Positions 33,552 to 42,399 of a stretch of 64,000 bases of DNA are shown here, in pieces. The notes below the pieces were generated by a model. It did no database searches and was not told the DNA's origin. It was given only the letters and a program-made list of their open reading frames with translations. Position 1 is the first letter of the stretch. Each line of letters starts with the position of its first letter. The position numbers and the translations under genes were made by a program. Location of the stretch: NCBI RefSeq assembly GCF_020905335.1, contig NZ_JAJJMN010000001.1, positions 930,001 to 994,000 of the forward strand, written 5' to 3'. Source of the DNA: Flavobacterium lipolyticum. GTDB taxonomy: Bacteria; Bacteroidota; Bacteroidia; Flavobacteriales; Flavobacteriaceae.

Positions 33552-34427
33552 ATGAAAAAGAATACAGCCCTTCTTCTATTATTATTATTATTGATCACAA
33601 CCTTAACTTTCGCACAGCGAAGAGAAAAAATAAAAGGATCTAAAATCGTAACCACTTCGGTAAAAGAAGTTGGTGAATTTGATGGCATTGAAGCGGATGA
33701 CAATCTGGAAGTTTACCTGGAACGAGGAGAAAAAAACGAAATTAGAATTGAAGCCGATGATAATCTGCATGAAATCATTGGAACGGATTTAAGAGAAAAA
33801 GTACTTCGCCTCTATACTGCCAAAGAAAGTACGATCTTCAAAAAATTGGTTGTTCATGTTATTTATACCGGTTCATTAAAAACCGTAATTGCCAAAAATG
33901 AGGCTGTAGTCTATGCCATTCAGGAACTTAAGTTAGACGATATCACTTTTCATAGTTTCGACTACGCTAAATTACTGCTCAACGTAAATTCGAAAAAATT
34001 CAGTTTGTTTGCAGATGACAGATCCAAAACCGAACTAAACTTAAAATCAGAAGATGCTTCCTTACAGCTAAGCAAAAACGCTTCGATTAAAACATTAGTT
34101 TCTGCCATAAAATTCAAATGTGATTTGTACCAAAAAACAACTGCCGCCATTGAAGGTATCGCCGAAAAAGCAACAATTCGTTTGGACAATAACACTGTTT
34201 TTACAGGAATAAAATTTACTTTAAAAGAGGCTAATGTTACCACCGAAGGCTCTTCTGTCGCTACTATTTTAGTGGAGAACAATTTAGCCATCGCAGCCGG
34301 CGATAAATCAGAGGTCTCACTGTTTGGAAGTCCAAAAATCGAACTTACCCGTTTTAGCGAAGAAGCAAAACTCATCAAAAAACCAAGTCCTGTAAAAGCG
34401 AAGGCAACTACGCCATTGCAGGGCTAG
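33552..34427 (+). CDS. GIN-domain (DUF2807) exported protein
   Basis: This 291-residue protein has a signal peptide (MKKNTALLLLLLLLITTLTF, ending AQR) followed by two DUF2807-like regions. The first begins IKGSKIVTTSVKEVGEFDGI with the repeated element EADDNLEVYL/EADDNLHEII. Unlike the preceding GIN protein it is not lipidated. Its TAG stop is the first unit of the long octamer repeat, so the C-terminus sits directly against that array. Confidence 0.88.
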   Translation: MKKNTALLLLLLLLITTLTFAQRREKIKGSKIVTTSVKEVGEFDGIEADDNLEVYLERGEKNEIRIEADDNLHEIIGTDLREKVLRLYTAKESTIFKKLVVHVIYTGSLKTVIAKNEAVVYAIQELKLDDITFHSFDYAKLLLNVNSKKFSLFADDRSKTELNLKSEDASLQLSKNASIKTLVSAIKFKCDLYQKTTAAIEGIAEKATIRLDNNTVFTGIKFTLKEANVTTEGSSVATILVENNLAIAAGDKSEVSLFGSPKIELTRFSEEAKLIKKPSPVKAKATTPLQG

Positions 34428-34650
34428 ATTCTTAGATTCTTAGATTCTTAGATTCTTAGATTCTTAGATTCTTAGATTCTTAGATTCTTAGATTCTTAGA
34501 TTCTTAGATTCTTAGATTCTTAGATTCTTAGATTCTTAGATTCTTAGATTCTTAGATTCTTAGATTCTTAGATTCTTAGATTCTTAGATTCTTAGATTCT
34601 TAGATTCTTAGATTCTTAGATTCTTAGATTCTTAGATTCTTAGATTCTTA
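34425..34650 (+). repeat. 28-copy perfect octamer tandem repeat (TAGATTCT)
   Basis: The unit TAGATTCT is repeated 28.25 times without a mismatch. It starts with the TAG stop codon of the GIN-domain gene and ends one base before a terminator hairpin. The perfect homogeneity implies active slippage or very recent expansion. Confidence 0.95.
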
Positions 34651-34693
34651 CTATAAAAAAATCCATTCGCTGCGCGAATGGATTTTTTTATAG
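34651..34693. terminator. bidirectional terminator (20-bp perfect arms)
   Basis: CTATAAAAAAATCCATTCGC pairs with GCGAATGGATTTTTTTATAG around TGC. It lies between the rightward GIN gene and the leftward trxB gene and has T-rich ends on both strands. About 100 bases of CCTCAGAAC-like low-complexity sequence separate it from the trxB stop. Confidence 0.85.
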
Positions 34694-34793
34694 GTAACCT
34701 CTGCAACTTTGTACCTTTGTACCTTTGCAGCTCTGCAACTTAGAACCTCAGAGCCTTAGCTCCTCAGAACCTCAGCCCCTCAGAACCTTCCCC

Positions 34794-35741
34794 CTACTCT
34801 TTTGCCGCAAGATATCTCTCAGCATCCAAAGCAGCCATACATCCTGTACCTGCAGCAGTAATGGCCTGACGGTATACGTGATCGGCAGCATCTCCGGCTA
34901 CGAAAACACCTTCTACATTTGTTTTAGAAGTTCCCGGAACATTTACAATATAACCGGTTTCATCCAATGTGATGTAATCTGCAAAAATATCTGTATTGGG
35001 TTTGTGACCAATGGCAACGAAAAATCCGGTTGCCGGAATGTCGAAAATTTCACCAGTCGTTTTGTTTTTTGCTTTTATGGCATGTACTACGCTGTCGTCT
35101 CCCAAAACTTCAACGGTATCGTGGTTCATTAAAATTTCGATATTTTCAGTTTTACGAACGCGCTCTTCCATAATTTTTGAAGCTCTGAATTTCTCACTTC
35201 TTACCAACATGGTTACTTTTTTACAAAGTTTAGAAAGGTAATGTGCCTCTTCACAAGCCGAATCTCCAGCCCCTACAATAACCACTTCCTGATTACGGTA
35301 GAAGAATCCATCACAAACAGCACAAGCAGAAACTCCTCCACCCATTTGTAAATAATGCTGCTCTGAAGGCAATCCTAAATATTTAGCCGAAGCTCCTGTA
35401 GAAATAATAACAGTCTCACAGTGCAATTCGATCGTATCGTTAATCCAAACTTTATGAATATCTCCCGAAAAATCAACTTTGGTAGCCCATCCATCGCGAA
35501 TATCAGCACCAAAACGTTTTGCTTGTTCTTGTAATTGAATCATCATTTCCGGCCCGGTAACTCCATCCACATAACCCGGGAAATTTTCTACTTCATTCGT
35601 TGTAGTCAATTGACCCCCTGGCTGCATTCCCTGATATAAAACCGGATTCATATTTGCTCTGGCAGCATAAATAGCAGCAGTATAACCCGCCGGACCTGAA
35701 CCAATAATAAGGCATTTAATTTTTTCGATTGTATCTGACAT
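34794..35741 (-). CDS. trxB: thioredoxin reductase
   Basis: The 315-residue flavoprotein has an FAD-binding motif GSGPAGYTAAIYAARAN near the N-terminus, redox-active CAVC at about 140-143, NADPH-binding VGAGDSACEEA near 160, and a C-terminal FAD motif VFVAGDAADHVYRQAITAAG. It transfers electrons from NADPH to thioredoxin in the cytoplasm. Length and motifs are normal for low-molecular-weight TrxB. It stands alone and has its own -7 box. Confidence 0.96.
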   Translation of the reverse strand: MSDTIEKIKCLIIGSGPAGYTAAIYAARANMNPVLYQGMQPGGQLTTTNEVENFPGYVDGVTGPEMMIQLQEQAKRFGADIRDGWATKVDFSGDIHKVWINDTIELHCETVIISTGASAKYLGLPSEQHYLQMGGGVSACAVCDGFFYRNQEVVIVGAGDSACEEAHYLSKLCKKVTMLVRSEKFRASKIMEERVRKTENIEILMNHDTVEVLGDDSVVHAIKAKNKTTGEIFDIPATGFFVAIGHKPNTDIFADYITLDETGYIVNVPGTSKTNVEGVFVAGDAADHVYRQAITAAGTGCMAALDAERYLAAKE

Positions 35742-35770
35742 AATATGATTGTATTATTAATTAATGGTCA

Positions 35771-35778
35771 CAAAAATA
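35771..35778 (-). promoter_or_regulatory. trxB: -7 box of trxB
   Basis: The minus strand reads TATTTTTG (TAnnTTTG), 29 bases upstream of the ATG. Confidence 0.55.
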
Positions 35779-36067
35779 AGTTTTTATTGTTGGAAAACGG
35801 AACAGATTAAATCAGTTTTAACTATTTCTCAATAGAGGCTTTAACCTCCGAAGGGAAATTAAAAATAGAAACGGAATACTCCTGCTTTAAAAAGCCAACT
35901 TCTAATTACAGAAGACTTTTTCCTTTTGACTATATTTGACCATTAATAGTGTTCATTTTCAAAAACTTAACCCATCCTTTTCAACGCCTTAACAAACCTC
36001 AAACCAATCTATTCTATCTTAAATCCTTATAAAATGTACCGTTAATACAAAATTATACCTTCAGGAT
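35779..36067. other. intergenic region between trxB and the esterase gene
   Basis: AT-rich DNA with the trxB promoter at its left edge. I see no gene or strong hairpin, and no clear -7 box for the rightward gene. Confidence 0.45.
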
Positions 36068-37957
36068 ATGAAAACAAAAGAAAAACTGATCTGTCTGGTG
36101 CTGTTTATTTTTCAACTGATGCAGGCACAATCTTCAAAATCAGAAGCGATACGCTTTCTGGATTTCACTCCTGTTATTGACGGAAAGCTGGACGACAAAC
36201 TAATAAATCTTAAAAAAAAGGAATTCAACCATTTTTTTCAGTTTGACAATCCTGCAGTCACACCCACTACAGTAAATTATCTGTTGGGCTATACTGCAAC
36301 ACATCTTTATTTATATATCGAAACTAAAACGGATAGTATTACTTATCGCGACAGAGGATTTATCAATGGGGACGGCTTTAAATTACTTCTCGCAAAACGT
36401 CAAAATGATTCACTTACAAACGAATACTACGACATTGCTTTCTCCCCTTCTAAAGACAAAAAATACTGGGCTCGAAAAAGAATCTGGGACTACAACCGAA
36501 ACCAAAACCATGGTAAAAAACTAAGTCGCGAAACCCGATATGAAGAAATCTCTGATAATGGTACATGCGGTTTTGAGGTACTATTGGCATGGAAAGACAT
36601 ATATCCTTACCATCCCTGGTTTTCTAAACAACTAGGATATAATCTGTATTTTGCGAAAGCCATACCAAACAACGCTGCAAATGGCTACTCGGTTGTTAAG
36701 GATGAAGGAATCTGGGATGAAGAAATTCCAAAAAGGAATTTCATGCCAATCGTTTTTGAAAAGCCTAAAAAGGTAAATCAATCCATTATAGCAGCTCAAC
36801 TGGCCAAAAGAAATATGCAGGCTGATGAACCTCTGCAATTAAACCTAATAACAATAGCAAAAACAGCTCTGAATAAAACCATTGCCGTTACGATCCAAAA
36901 TGATTCTTCCAAAATATTTCCTGATAAAAAAATAAAGGTCGGTTTAAAAAACAAACTGCAGCATAAATTAGTACCCTTTGACTCTCATAATCTAAAACCG
37001 GGTCCTTATAATTTTCTCATTCGTTCAGCCTCTGATACAATTGCATCGTACGATTTTGTCATTTTTCCTAAGTTTAACTTCGACAGCATTCGTTCACAAA
37101 TTACCCGAAATCCATACCATTTACAGCAAGGCACTATAAATACCCTGCTGTTTAAAACAAACGAAGTCCAAGAGCATTACAACCATTTGAAATCCTACGA
37201 AAACGGAAAAAATGTATGGAAAGAATATCTCCAATTTGAAACGGAATTGAATTCCTTTTTAAAAGGCACTGATCCTTACATAGGAATTTTAAAACCTTAT
37301 CGAAGAGCCTTCCAATCAAAATACGATGCTACTTTTCAGCCTTACACCCTAAAATTACCGCATGACTATAATCCTGCAAAAAAATATCCTCTACTGGTTT
37401 TTCTTCATGGCAGCGGACAAGATGAACAGACGGTCTTAAATCAGGCCAGAAGCAGCGGTAATTTTATTGAGATTGCTCCGTTTGCCAGAGATAGGTATAA
37501 TTGTTATGATTCTGAAGGTTCGCAAAATGATATTATTGAAGCCATTGAAGATGTACTGCTCTATTTTTCAGGTGATAAAAACAGAATCGTTATTGCCGGA
37601 TTTTCTATGGGAGGTTATGGAGCCTTGCGAACCTACTATCAACATCCTGAATACTATAAAGGAGTAGCTGTTTTCGCAGGACATCCCGATTTGGCAAACG
37701 AGTGGCTGGGAGCAGGACATCCGAATTTTTTAGACGATAAATTTCTTATTCCTTTTTCAAAAACTCCGGTCTTTGTTTATCATGGAAGAAAAGACGGTGC
37801 TTTACCGGTTGCCAAAGCGGAAGAATTAATACACAAACTTAAATCGAAAGGAATCTTTGTAACCGAAAGAATAATGGAGGACAAAACTCATGAGTATCCT
37901 GATGACGAGACGAACAGTATCTATTTTGAGTGGCTGACCAAAATCACCGAAAAGTGA
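36068..37957 (+). CDS. secreted CBM9-like plus alpha/beta-hydrolase (esterase) fusion
   Basis: The 629-residue protein has a signal peptide ending MQAQ (about 20). An N-terminal domain (about 25-230; FTPVIDGKLDDKLINLKKKE, NGDGFKLLLAKR) resembles carbohydrate-binding module 9. The C-terminal alpha/beta hydrolase (about 415-629) has YPLLVFLHGSGQDEQ as oxyanion region, nucleophile elbow GFSMGGYGA (Ser about 512), Asp in YHGRKDGALP and His in DKTHEYPDDE. It is probably a feruloyl/acetyl-type carbohydrate esterase or PHB-depolymerase-like enzyme. No T9SS sorting domain is present. Confidence 0.85.
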   Translation: MKTKEKLICLVLFIFQLMQAQSSKSEAIRFLDFTPVIDGKLDDKLINLKKKEFNHFFQFDNPAVTPTTVNYLLGYTATHLYLYIETKTDSITYRDRGFINGDGFKLLLAKRQNDSLTNEYYDIAFSPSKDKKYWARKRIWDYNRNQNHGKKLSRETRYEEISDNGTCGFEVLLAWKDIYPYHPWFSKQLGYNLYFAKAIPNNAANGYSVVKDEGIWDEEIPKRNFMPIVFEKPKKVNQSIIAAQLAKRNMQADEPLQLNLITIAKTALNKTIAVTIQNDSSKIFPDKKIKVGLKNKLQHKLVPFDSHNLKPGPYNFLIRSASDTIASYDFVIFPKFNFDSIRSQITRNPYHLQQGTINTLLFKTNEVQEHYNHLKSYENGKNVWKEYLQFETELNSFLKGTDPYIGILKPYRRAFQSKYDATFQPYTLKLPHDYNPAKKYPLLVFLHGSGQDEQTVLNQARSSGNFIEIAPFARDRYNCYDSEGSQNDIIEAIEDVLLYFSGDKNRIVIAGFSMGGYGALRTYYQHPEYYKGVAVFAGHPDLANEWLGAGHPNFLDDKFLIPFSKTPVFVYHGRKDGALPVAKAEELIHKLKSKGIFVTERIMEDKTHEYPDDETNSIYFEWLTKITEK

Positions 37958-38027
37958 CGCTTCTGATGTAAAAAAAATCCGCAAAAATCTGATAACCACA
38001 AGAAAAAAATAATTGAATCCAAAGAAA

Positions 38028-38061
38028 AAGGTCTCTTCTAAATTTCTTTAAAAGAGACCTT
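38028..38061. terminator. terminator of the first repeat-protein gene
   Basis: AAGGTCTCTT and AAGAGACCTT pair around CTAAATTTCTTTAA. The hairpin and its flanks recur downstream of the second paralogue, with its hairpin at about 42300-42332, showing that the 3' region was duplicated along with the gene. Confidence 0.65.
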
Positions 38062-38127
38062 AGTCTGTTGGAATTGCTTTGTCTTTTTATATTTCAAAAA
38101 AGAATCCACTAAAAAATCAGACCTATC

Positions 38128-41100
38128 TTATTCTACTACAAGTTTCTCGGTTGATTCGGCCCCTTCCTGATTGACTTTCAGAACATAAACTCCCTTTTGC
38201 AATCCCTCAACAGCTATCTCGTCTTTTGTGGTTTGAACAGAAAAAACCATTCTACCCAACATGTCAAATATTTTTACATTTTTTACAACTGTTGATTTAG
38301 TTTGTATATAAAGCATTCCTTTTTGTATAGGATTCGGATACACTACAAAACCTTCAATTTTATTATCAACTACTCCTAAACTACTTTTTTCGACTGTTAC
38401 CGTATAGGTTTTTGCAGTACCATCCTGAGCTAAAACTTCTATTGTAATAACAGTAGTACCCGCTCCAGAGGCCAAATCTATTTTTTGGGAAGGATTTCCG
38501 TTGGCCACTGCTGTCCCATTGACTTTTATGCTCGCATGGCTATCGGTCGTAACTGGTGTTAGCATTATACTACTGACTTCGTTAGGCACTCTGGCTACAT
38601 AACCAGTGGCTTCTGATGAGAAAACTTTAGTTAGCGCTCCGGCGCTCAGGCTTATATTACTCAAAGTAGCAACATTACTTAATGTAGTAACTGTTGCGGG
38701 ATTACCCGTGCTGGTTGTGGTTAAATAAGAAGGATAAGAAGGATCTCTATGCAACTCCATCACCATTGCCTGATAAGTCTTTCCAGGACTCAAACCATTA
38801 ATTACTACCGAATTACCATCATTAGCCTTAACAATGGCATACCAGCCTGTTGTACCAATCTGATCACCCTTACCAAAGGTTTGATCGTCTTTAAAATAGA
38901 TATTATCCGGCACGGGAGCGGAACCTGCTCCTTCACGCATAAATACCGTTCTTGCCGCCCCATTCCCATTGGTCCAGTTCAATGTAGTACTCGTCCCTGT
39001 CGTATTGGTAAAAGTAAGATTACTGGCCTGAACCGTCGGTGGCGGGTAAAGTCTGTAGATATTTATGGTATATGTTTTTACAGCACCGCTCTGAGCCGTA
39101 ACTTCGATGGTAACCAAATTAGAAGCGACATTAAGATTCCCCACTTGGAGATTACCAATCACTTGCGAAGGATTTCCACTCACCACTGCTACCCCATTTA
39201 CTTTTACCGTCGCATGGGCATCGGTAGTGACCGGCGTTACCGTTATACTACTGACTTCATTAGGCACTCCGGCGTAGTAATCAGTGGCTTCTGATGAGAA
39301 AACTGTAGTAAGTGCCCCGGCACTCAGGCTTACATTACTCAATGTAGCGACATTACTCAGCGTGGTAACTGTTGCCGGATTAGCGGTACTGGTTGTGGTT
39401 AAATAAGAAGGATAAAAAGGATCTCCATTCAACTCCATCACCATTGCCTGATAGGTCTTTCCCGGGGTTAGACCCGTTATTTCTATCTTATTACTGTTAT
39501 TAGTCTTAAAAATAGTATACCAGCCTGTTGTACCGATCTGATCCCCCTTACCAAAGGTTTGATCGTTTTTAAAATAGATATTATCCGGCACGGGAGCGGA
39601 ACCTGCTCCTTCACGCATAAATACCGTTCTTACCGCCCCATTCCCATTAGTCCAGTTCAATGTAGTACTCGTCCCTGTCGTATTGGTAAAAGTAAGATTA
39701 CTGGCCTGAACCGTCGGTGGTGCTAAAAGCCTGAGTACTTTTATGGTATATGTTTTTACAGCACCGCTCTGAGCGGTAACTTCGATGGTGACCAAATTAG
39801 AAGCGGCAAGAAAATTATCCACTTCCAGATTACTAATGACTTGCGAAGGATTTCCACTCACCACTGCTACCCCATTTACTTTTACCGTCGCATGGACATC
39901 GGTAGTGACCGGCGTTACCGTTATACTACTGACTGCGTTAGGCACTCTGGCGTAGCAATCAGTGTCTTCTGATGAGAAAACTGTAGTAAGCGCTCCGGCG
40001 CTCAGGCTTACATTACTCAAAGTAGCGACATTACTTAATGTAGTAACTGTTGCGGGATTACCCGTGCTGGTTGTCGTTAAATAGGATGGATAATTCGGGA
40101 TGAAATCAAGCTCCATCACGATCGCCTGATAAGTCTTTCCAGGACTCAAACCATTAATTACTACCGAATTACCATCATTAGCCTTAACAATGGCATACCA
40201 GCCTGTTGTACCGATCTGATCACCCTTACCAAAGGTTTGATCGTCTTTAAAATAGATATTATCCGGCACGGGAGCGGAACCTGCTCCTTCACGCATAAAT
40301 ACCGTTCTTGCAGCCCCATTCCCATTGGTCCAGTTCAATGTAGTACTCGTCGCTGTCGTACTGGTAAAAGTAAGATTACTGGCCTGAACCGTCGGTGGTG
40401 GGTAAAGTCTGTAGACCTTTATGGTATATGTTCTTATGTCTCCATTCTGAGCGGTGACTTCGATCCTGATCAAATTAGAAGCGACATTAAGATTCCCCAC
40501 TTGGAGATTACCAATCACTTGCGAAGGATTTCCACTCACCACTGCTACCCCATTTACTTTTACCGTCGCATGGGCATCGGTAGTGACCGGCGTTACCGTT
40601 ATCGTACTGACTTCGTTAGGCACTCTGGCGTAGCAATCAGTGTCTTCTGATGAGAAAACTGTAGTAAGGGCTCCGGCACTCAGGCTTATATTACTCAATG
40701 TAGCAACATTACTCAGTGTAGTAACTGTTGCCGGATTAGCGGTGCCGGTTGTGGTTAAAAAGAAAGGATTACCTGGGGAACCATTAAACTCCATCACCAT
40801 TGCCTGATAGGTCTTTCCCGGACTCAAACCATTAATCTCTACCGCATTACCTTCATTAGTCTTAACAATGGCATACCAGCCTGTTGTACCAATCTGATCC
40901 CCCTTACCAAAGGTTTGATCGTCTTTAAAATAAATATTATCCGGTACAGGATTACTCGAAATTGCACCTTCACGCATAAATACCGTTCTTGCCACCCCAT
41001 TTCCATTGGTCCATTTCAATGTAGTACTCGTCATTGTCGTCTTGGTAAAAGTAAGATTAGTGGCCTGAATCGTTGGCGGCGCTAAAAGCCTGAACACTTT

Positions 41101-41868
41101 TATGGTGTAGGTTTTTACCGTACCGTCCTGAGCCGTAACTTCGATCGCAATACGATTAGCCTTAGCATCCACATTATTTACTTCCAGATTACCAATCACT
41201 TGCGAAGGATTTCCACTGGTCACCGCTACCCCATTTACTTTTACCGTTGCACGGGTATCGGTCGTAACTGGTGTTAGCAGTATACTACTAACGGCATTAG
41301 GTACATTGGCTATATAATCTGTCGTTCCCGAAGAAAAAACGGTAGTAAGGGCTCCGGCACTCAGGCTTATATTACTCAAAGTAGCAACATTTTCAGGTGT
41401 CGTCAATGTGGCAGAATTACCGGAGTTGACTGTTCTTAAATAATATGTATGACCACTAGCTCCATAAAAATTACTAACGAACACACCTACCTGATAAGTA
41501 GTTCCAGGAGTTAAACCAGTCACCTCCGCATTATTCATCTTAGTACTAGCAACACAATACCAGCCTGATGTGCCAATTTGATCTCCTAAACCAAAAGCAG
41601 TATTAGCGTTATAATTAACATTATCTAGCGGAATGGCATTGGAGCTGGTGCTTGTTCCTTTGCGGATAAATACTGCACTAAAAGTTGAATTCCCAGGTTG
41701 CCAACTAATAGTCGATTTTGTTGCTGTAGTATTCGTAAAAGCAAGATTGGAACATTGTACTGTAGGGGGAGTCTCCTGCGCCAACATCGTCTGAAAAACC
41801 GACAAAAAAGTGATCATATAAACCAAGAAAACCTTTTTCGAAAAAAAGAAAGTAAAAGTACGAGCCAT
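38128..41868 (-). CDS. large T9SS surface protein with five Fn3-like/cadherin-like repeat pairs
   Basis: The 1246-residue protein has a signal peptide (MARTFTFFFSKKVFLVYMIT, ending LAQ). Five Fn3-like modules (start PPTVQ-SNLTFT) alternate with five cadherin-like beta-sandwich modules (start VATLSNISLSAGAL, end TAQDGTVKTYTIKV). The C-terminal T9SS sorting domain (VVYPNPIQKGMLYI to EKLVVE) directs export across the outer membrane and attachment. Modules 2-5 are nearly identical even at DNA level. It is probably an adhesin or matrix protein; no catalytic domain is seen. Confidence 0.88.
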   Translation of the reverse strand: MARTFTFFFSKKVFLVYMITFLSVFQTMLAQETPPTVQCSNLAFTNTTATKSTISWQPGNSTFSAVFIRKGTSTSSNAIPLDNVNYNANTAFGLGDQIGTSGWYCVASTKMNNAEVTGLTPGTTYQVGVFVSNFYGASGHTYYLRTVNSGNSATLTTPENVATLSNISLSAGALTTVFSSGTTDYIANVPNAVSSILLTPVTTDTRATVKVNGVAVTSGNPSQVIGNLEVNNVDAKANRIAIEVTAQDGTVKTYTIKVFRLLAPPTIQATNLTFTKTTMTSTTLKWTNGNGVARTVFMREGAISSNPVPDNIYFKDDQTFGKGDQIGTTGWYAIVKTNEGNAVEINGLSPGKTYQAMVMEFNGSPGNPFFLTTTGTANPATVTTLSNVATLSNISLSAGALTTVFSSEDTDCYARVPNEVSTITVTPVTTDAHATVKVNGVAVVSGNPSQVIGNLQVGNLNVASNLIRIEVTAQNGDIRTYTIKVYRLYPPPTVQASNLTFTSTTATSTTLNWTNGNGAARTVFMREGAGSAPVPDNIYFKDDQTFGKGDQIGTTGWYAIVKANDGNSVVINGLSPGKTYQAIVMELDFIPNYPSYLTTTSTGNPATVTTLSNVATLSNVSLSAGALTTVFSSEDTDCYARVPNAVSSITVTPVTTDVHATVKVNGVAVVSGNPSQVISNLEVDNFLAASNLVTIEVTAQSGAVKTYTIKVLRLLAPPTVQASNLTFTNTTGTSTTLNWTNGNGAVRTVFMREGAGSAPVPDNIYFKNDQTFGKGDQIGTTGWYTIFKTNNSNKIEITGLTPGKTYQAMVMELNGDPFYPSYLTTTSTANPATVTTLSNVATLSNVSLSAGALTTVFSSEATDYYAGVPNEVSSITVTPVTTDAHATVKVNGVAVVSGNPSQVIGNLQVGNLNVASNLVTIEVTAQSGAVKTYTINIYRLYPPPTVQASNLTFTNTTGTSTTLNWTNGNGAARTVFMREGAGSAPVPDNIYFKDDQTFGKGDQIGTTGWYAIVKANDGNSVVINGLSPGKTYQAMVMELHRDPSYPSYLTTTSTGNPATVTTLSNVATLSNISLSAGALTKVFSSEATGYVARVPNEVSSIMLTPVTTDSHASIKVNGTAVANGNPSQKIDLASGAGTTVITIEVLAQDGTAKTYTVTVEKSSLGVVDNKIEGFVVYPNPIQKGMLYIQTKSTVVKNVKIFDMLGRMVFSVQTTKDEIAVEGLQKGVYVLKVNQEGAESTEKLVVE
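38700..41260 (-). repeat. internal long DNA repeats in the surface-protein gene
   Basis: Modules of about 660 bp recur four times with near-identical blocks. For example, the stretch starting CAAAGGTTTGATCGTCTTTA appears at 38873, 40230 and 40911, and at 39553 with one base changed. These blocks can recombine with each other and with the paralogues at 42400-44796 and 46591-48981. Confidence 0.8.
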
Positions 41869-42399
41869 ATCAAGATGTTTTTTAGCTAATTAATTATAGG
41901 ATAATTCCTAATTATACCTATTGGTAAAATAACACAAAAAAAAACGTACCTCTTTTTCAAAAGTAATAACCGTAACAATATTATCAACAACTGGCATCGT
42001 ATTTTAAATAATCGCAAAAACACACTTAAAAAATCAATGTTTTGAAATAACAGTCGATCCAAAACTATTATTGTGATTCCTATTAAAATCTGTCTCATTG
42101 TACTTTTGAATTACACCTAAAAAGAGAATTCGATACGTAAGCCCACAACTAAAACCACACGCTATAATTTAAAGAGAGAATTTTAGTGACTCACCACTTA
42201 AATTACAAATTAAATGTTCCCATGACTTCGAAAACATATCAAATACTCTTTTGATACTCTGCGAACTAGAGAAAAAAAATAAACCATTAGAAAAAACAAA
42301 AGGCCTCTTCTAAATTTCTTTAAAAGAGACCTTAGTCTGTTGGAATTGCTTTGTCTTTTTATATTTCAAAAAAGAATCCACTAAAAAATCAGACCAATC
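41869..42399. other. intergenic region duplicated ahead of two surface-protein genes
   Basis: About 41880-42170 is nearly identical to 44808-45118; both lie upstream of a paralogous gene and carry the same promoter region. About 42299-42399 matches 38029-38127, downstream of the neighbouring paralogue. No true gene is seen; the matching 70-codon frames in both copies look like chance. Confidence 0.65.

Noticed and set aside
34425-34650. CRISPR array
   Set aside because: The repeat is a contiguous octamer without spacers and there are no cas genes.
38749-40650. Long rightward frames opposite the surface-protein gene
   Set aside because: They recur with each repeat module and reflect the codon pattern of the true leftward gene; no start context or promoter supports them.
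41886-42098. 70-codon leftward frame repeated at 44811-45026
   Set aside because: Its similarity between copies follows the DNA duplication of the upstream region; the product is low-complexity and the frame is not supported by a promoter or neighbours.
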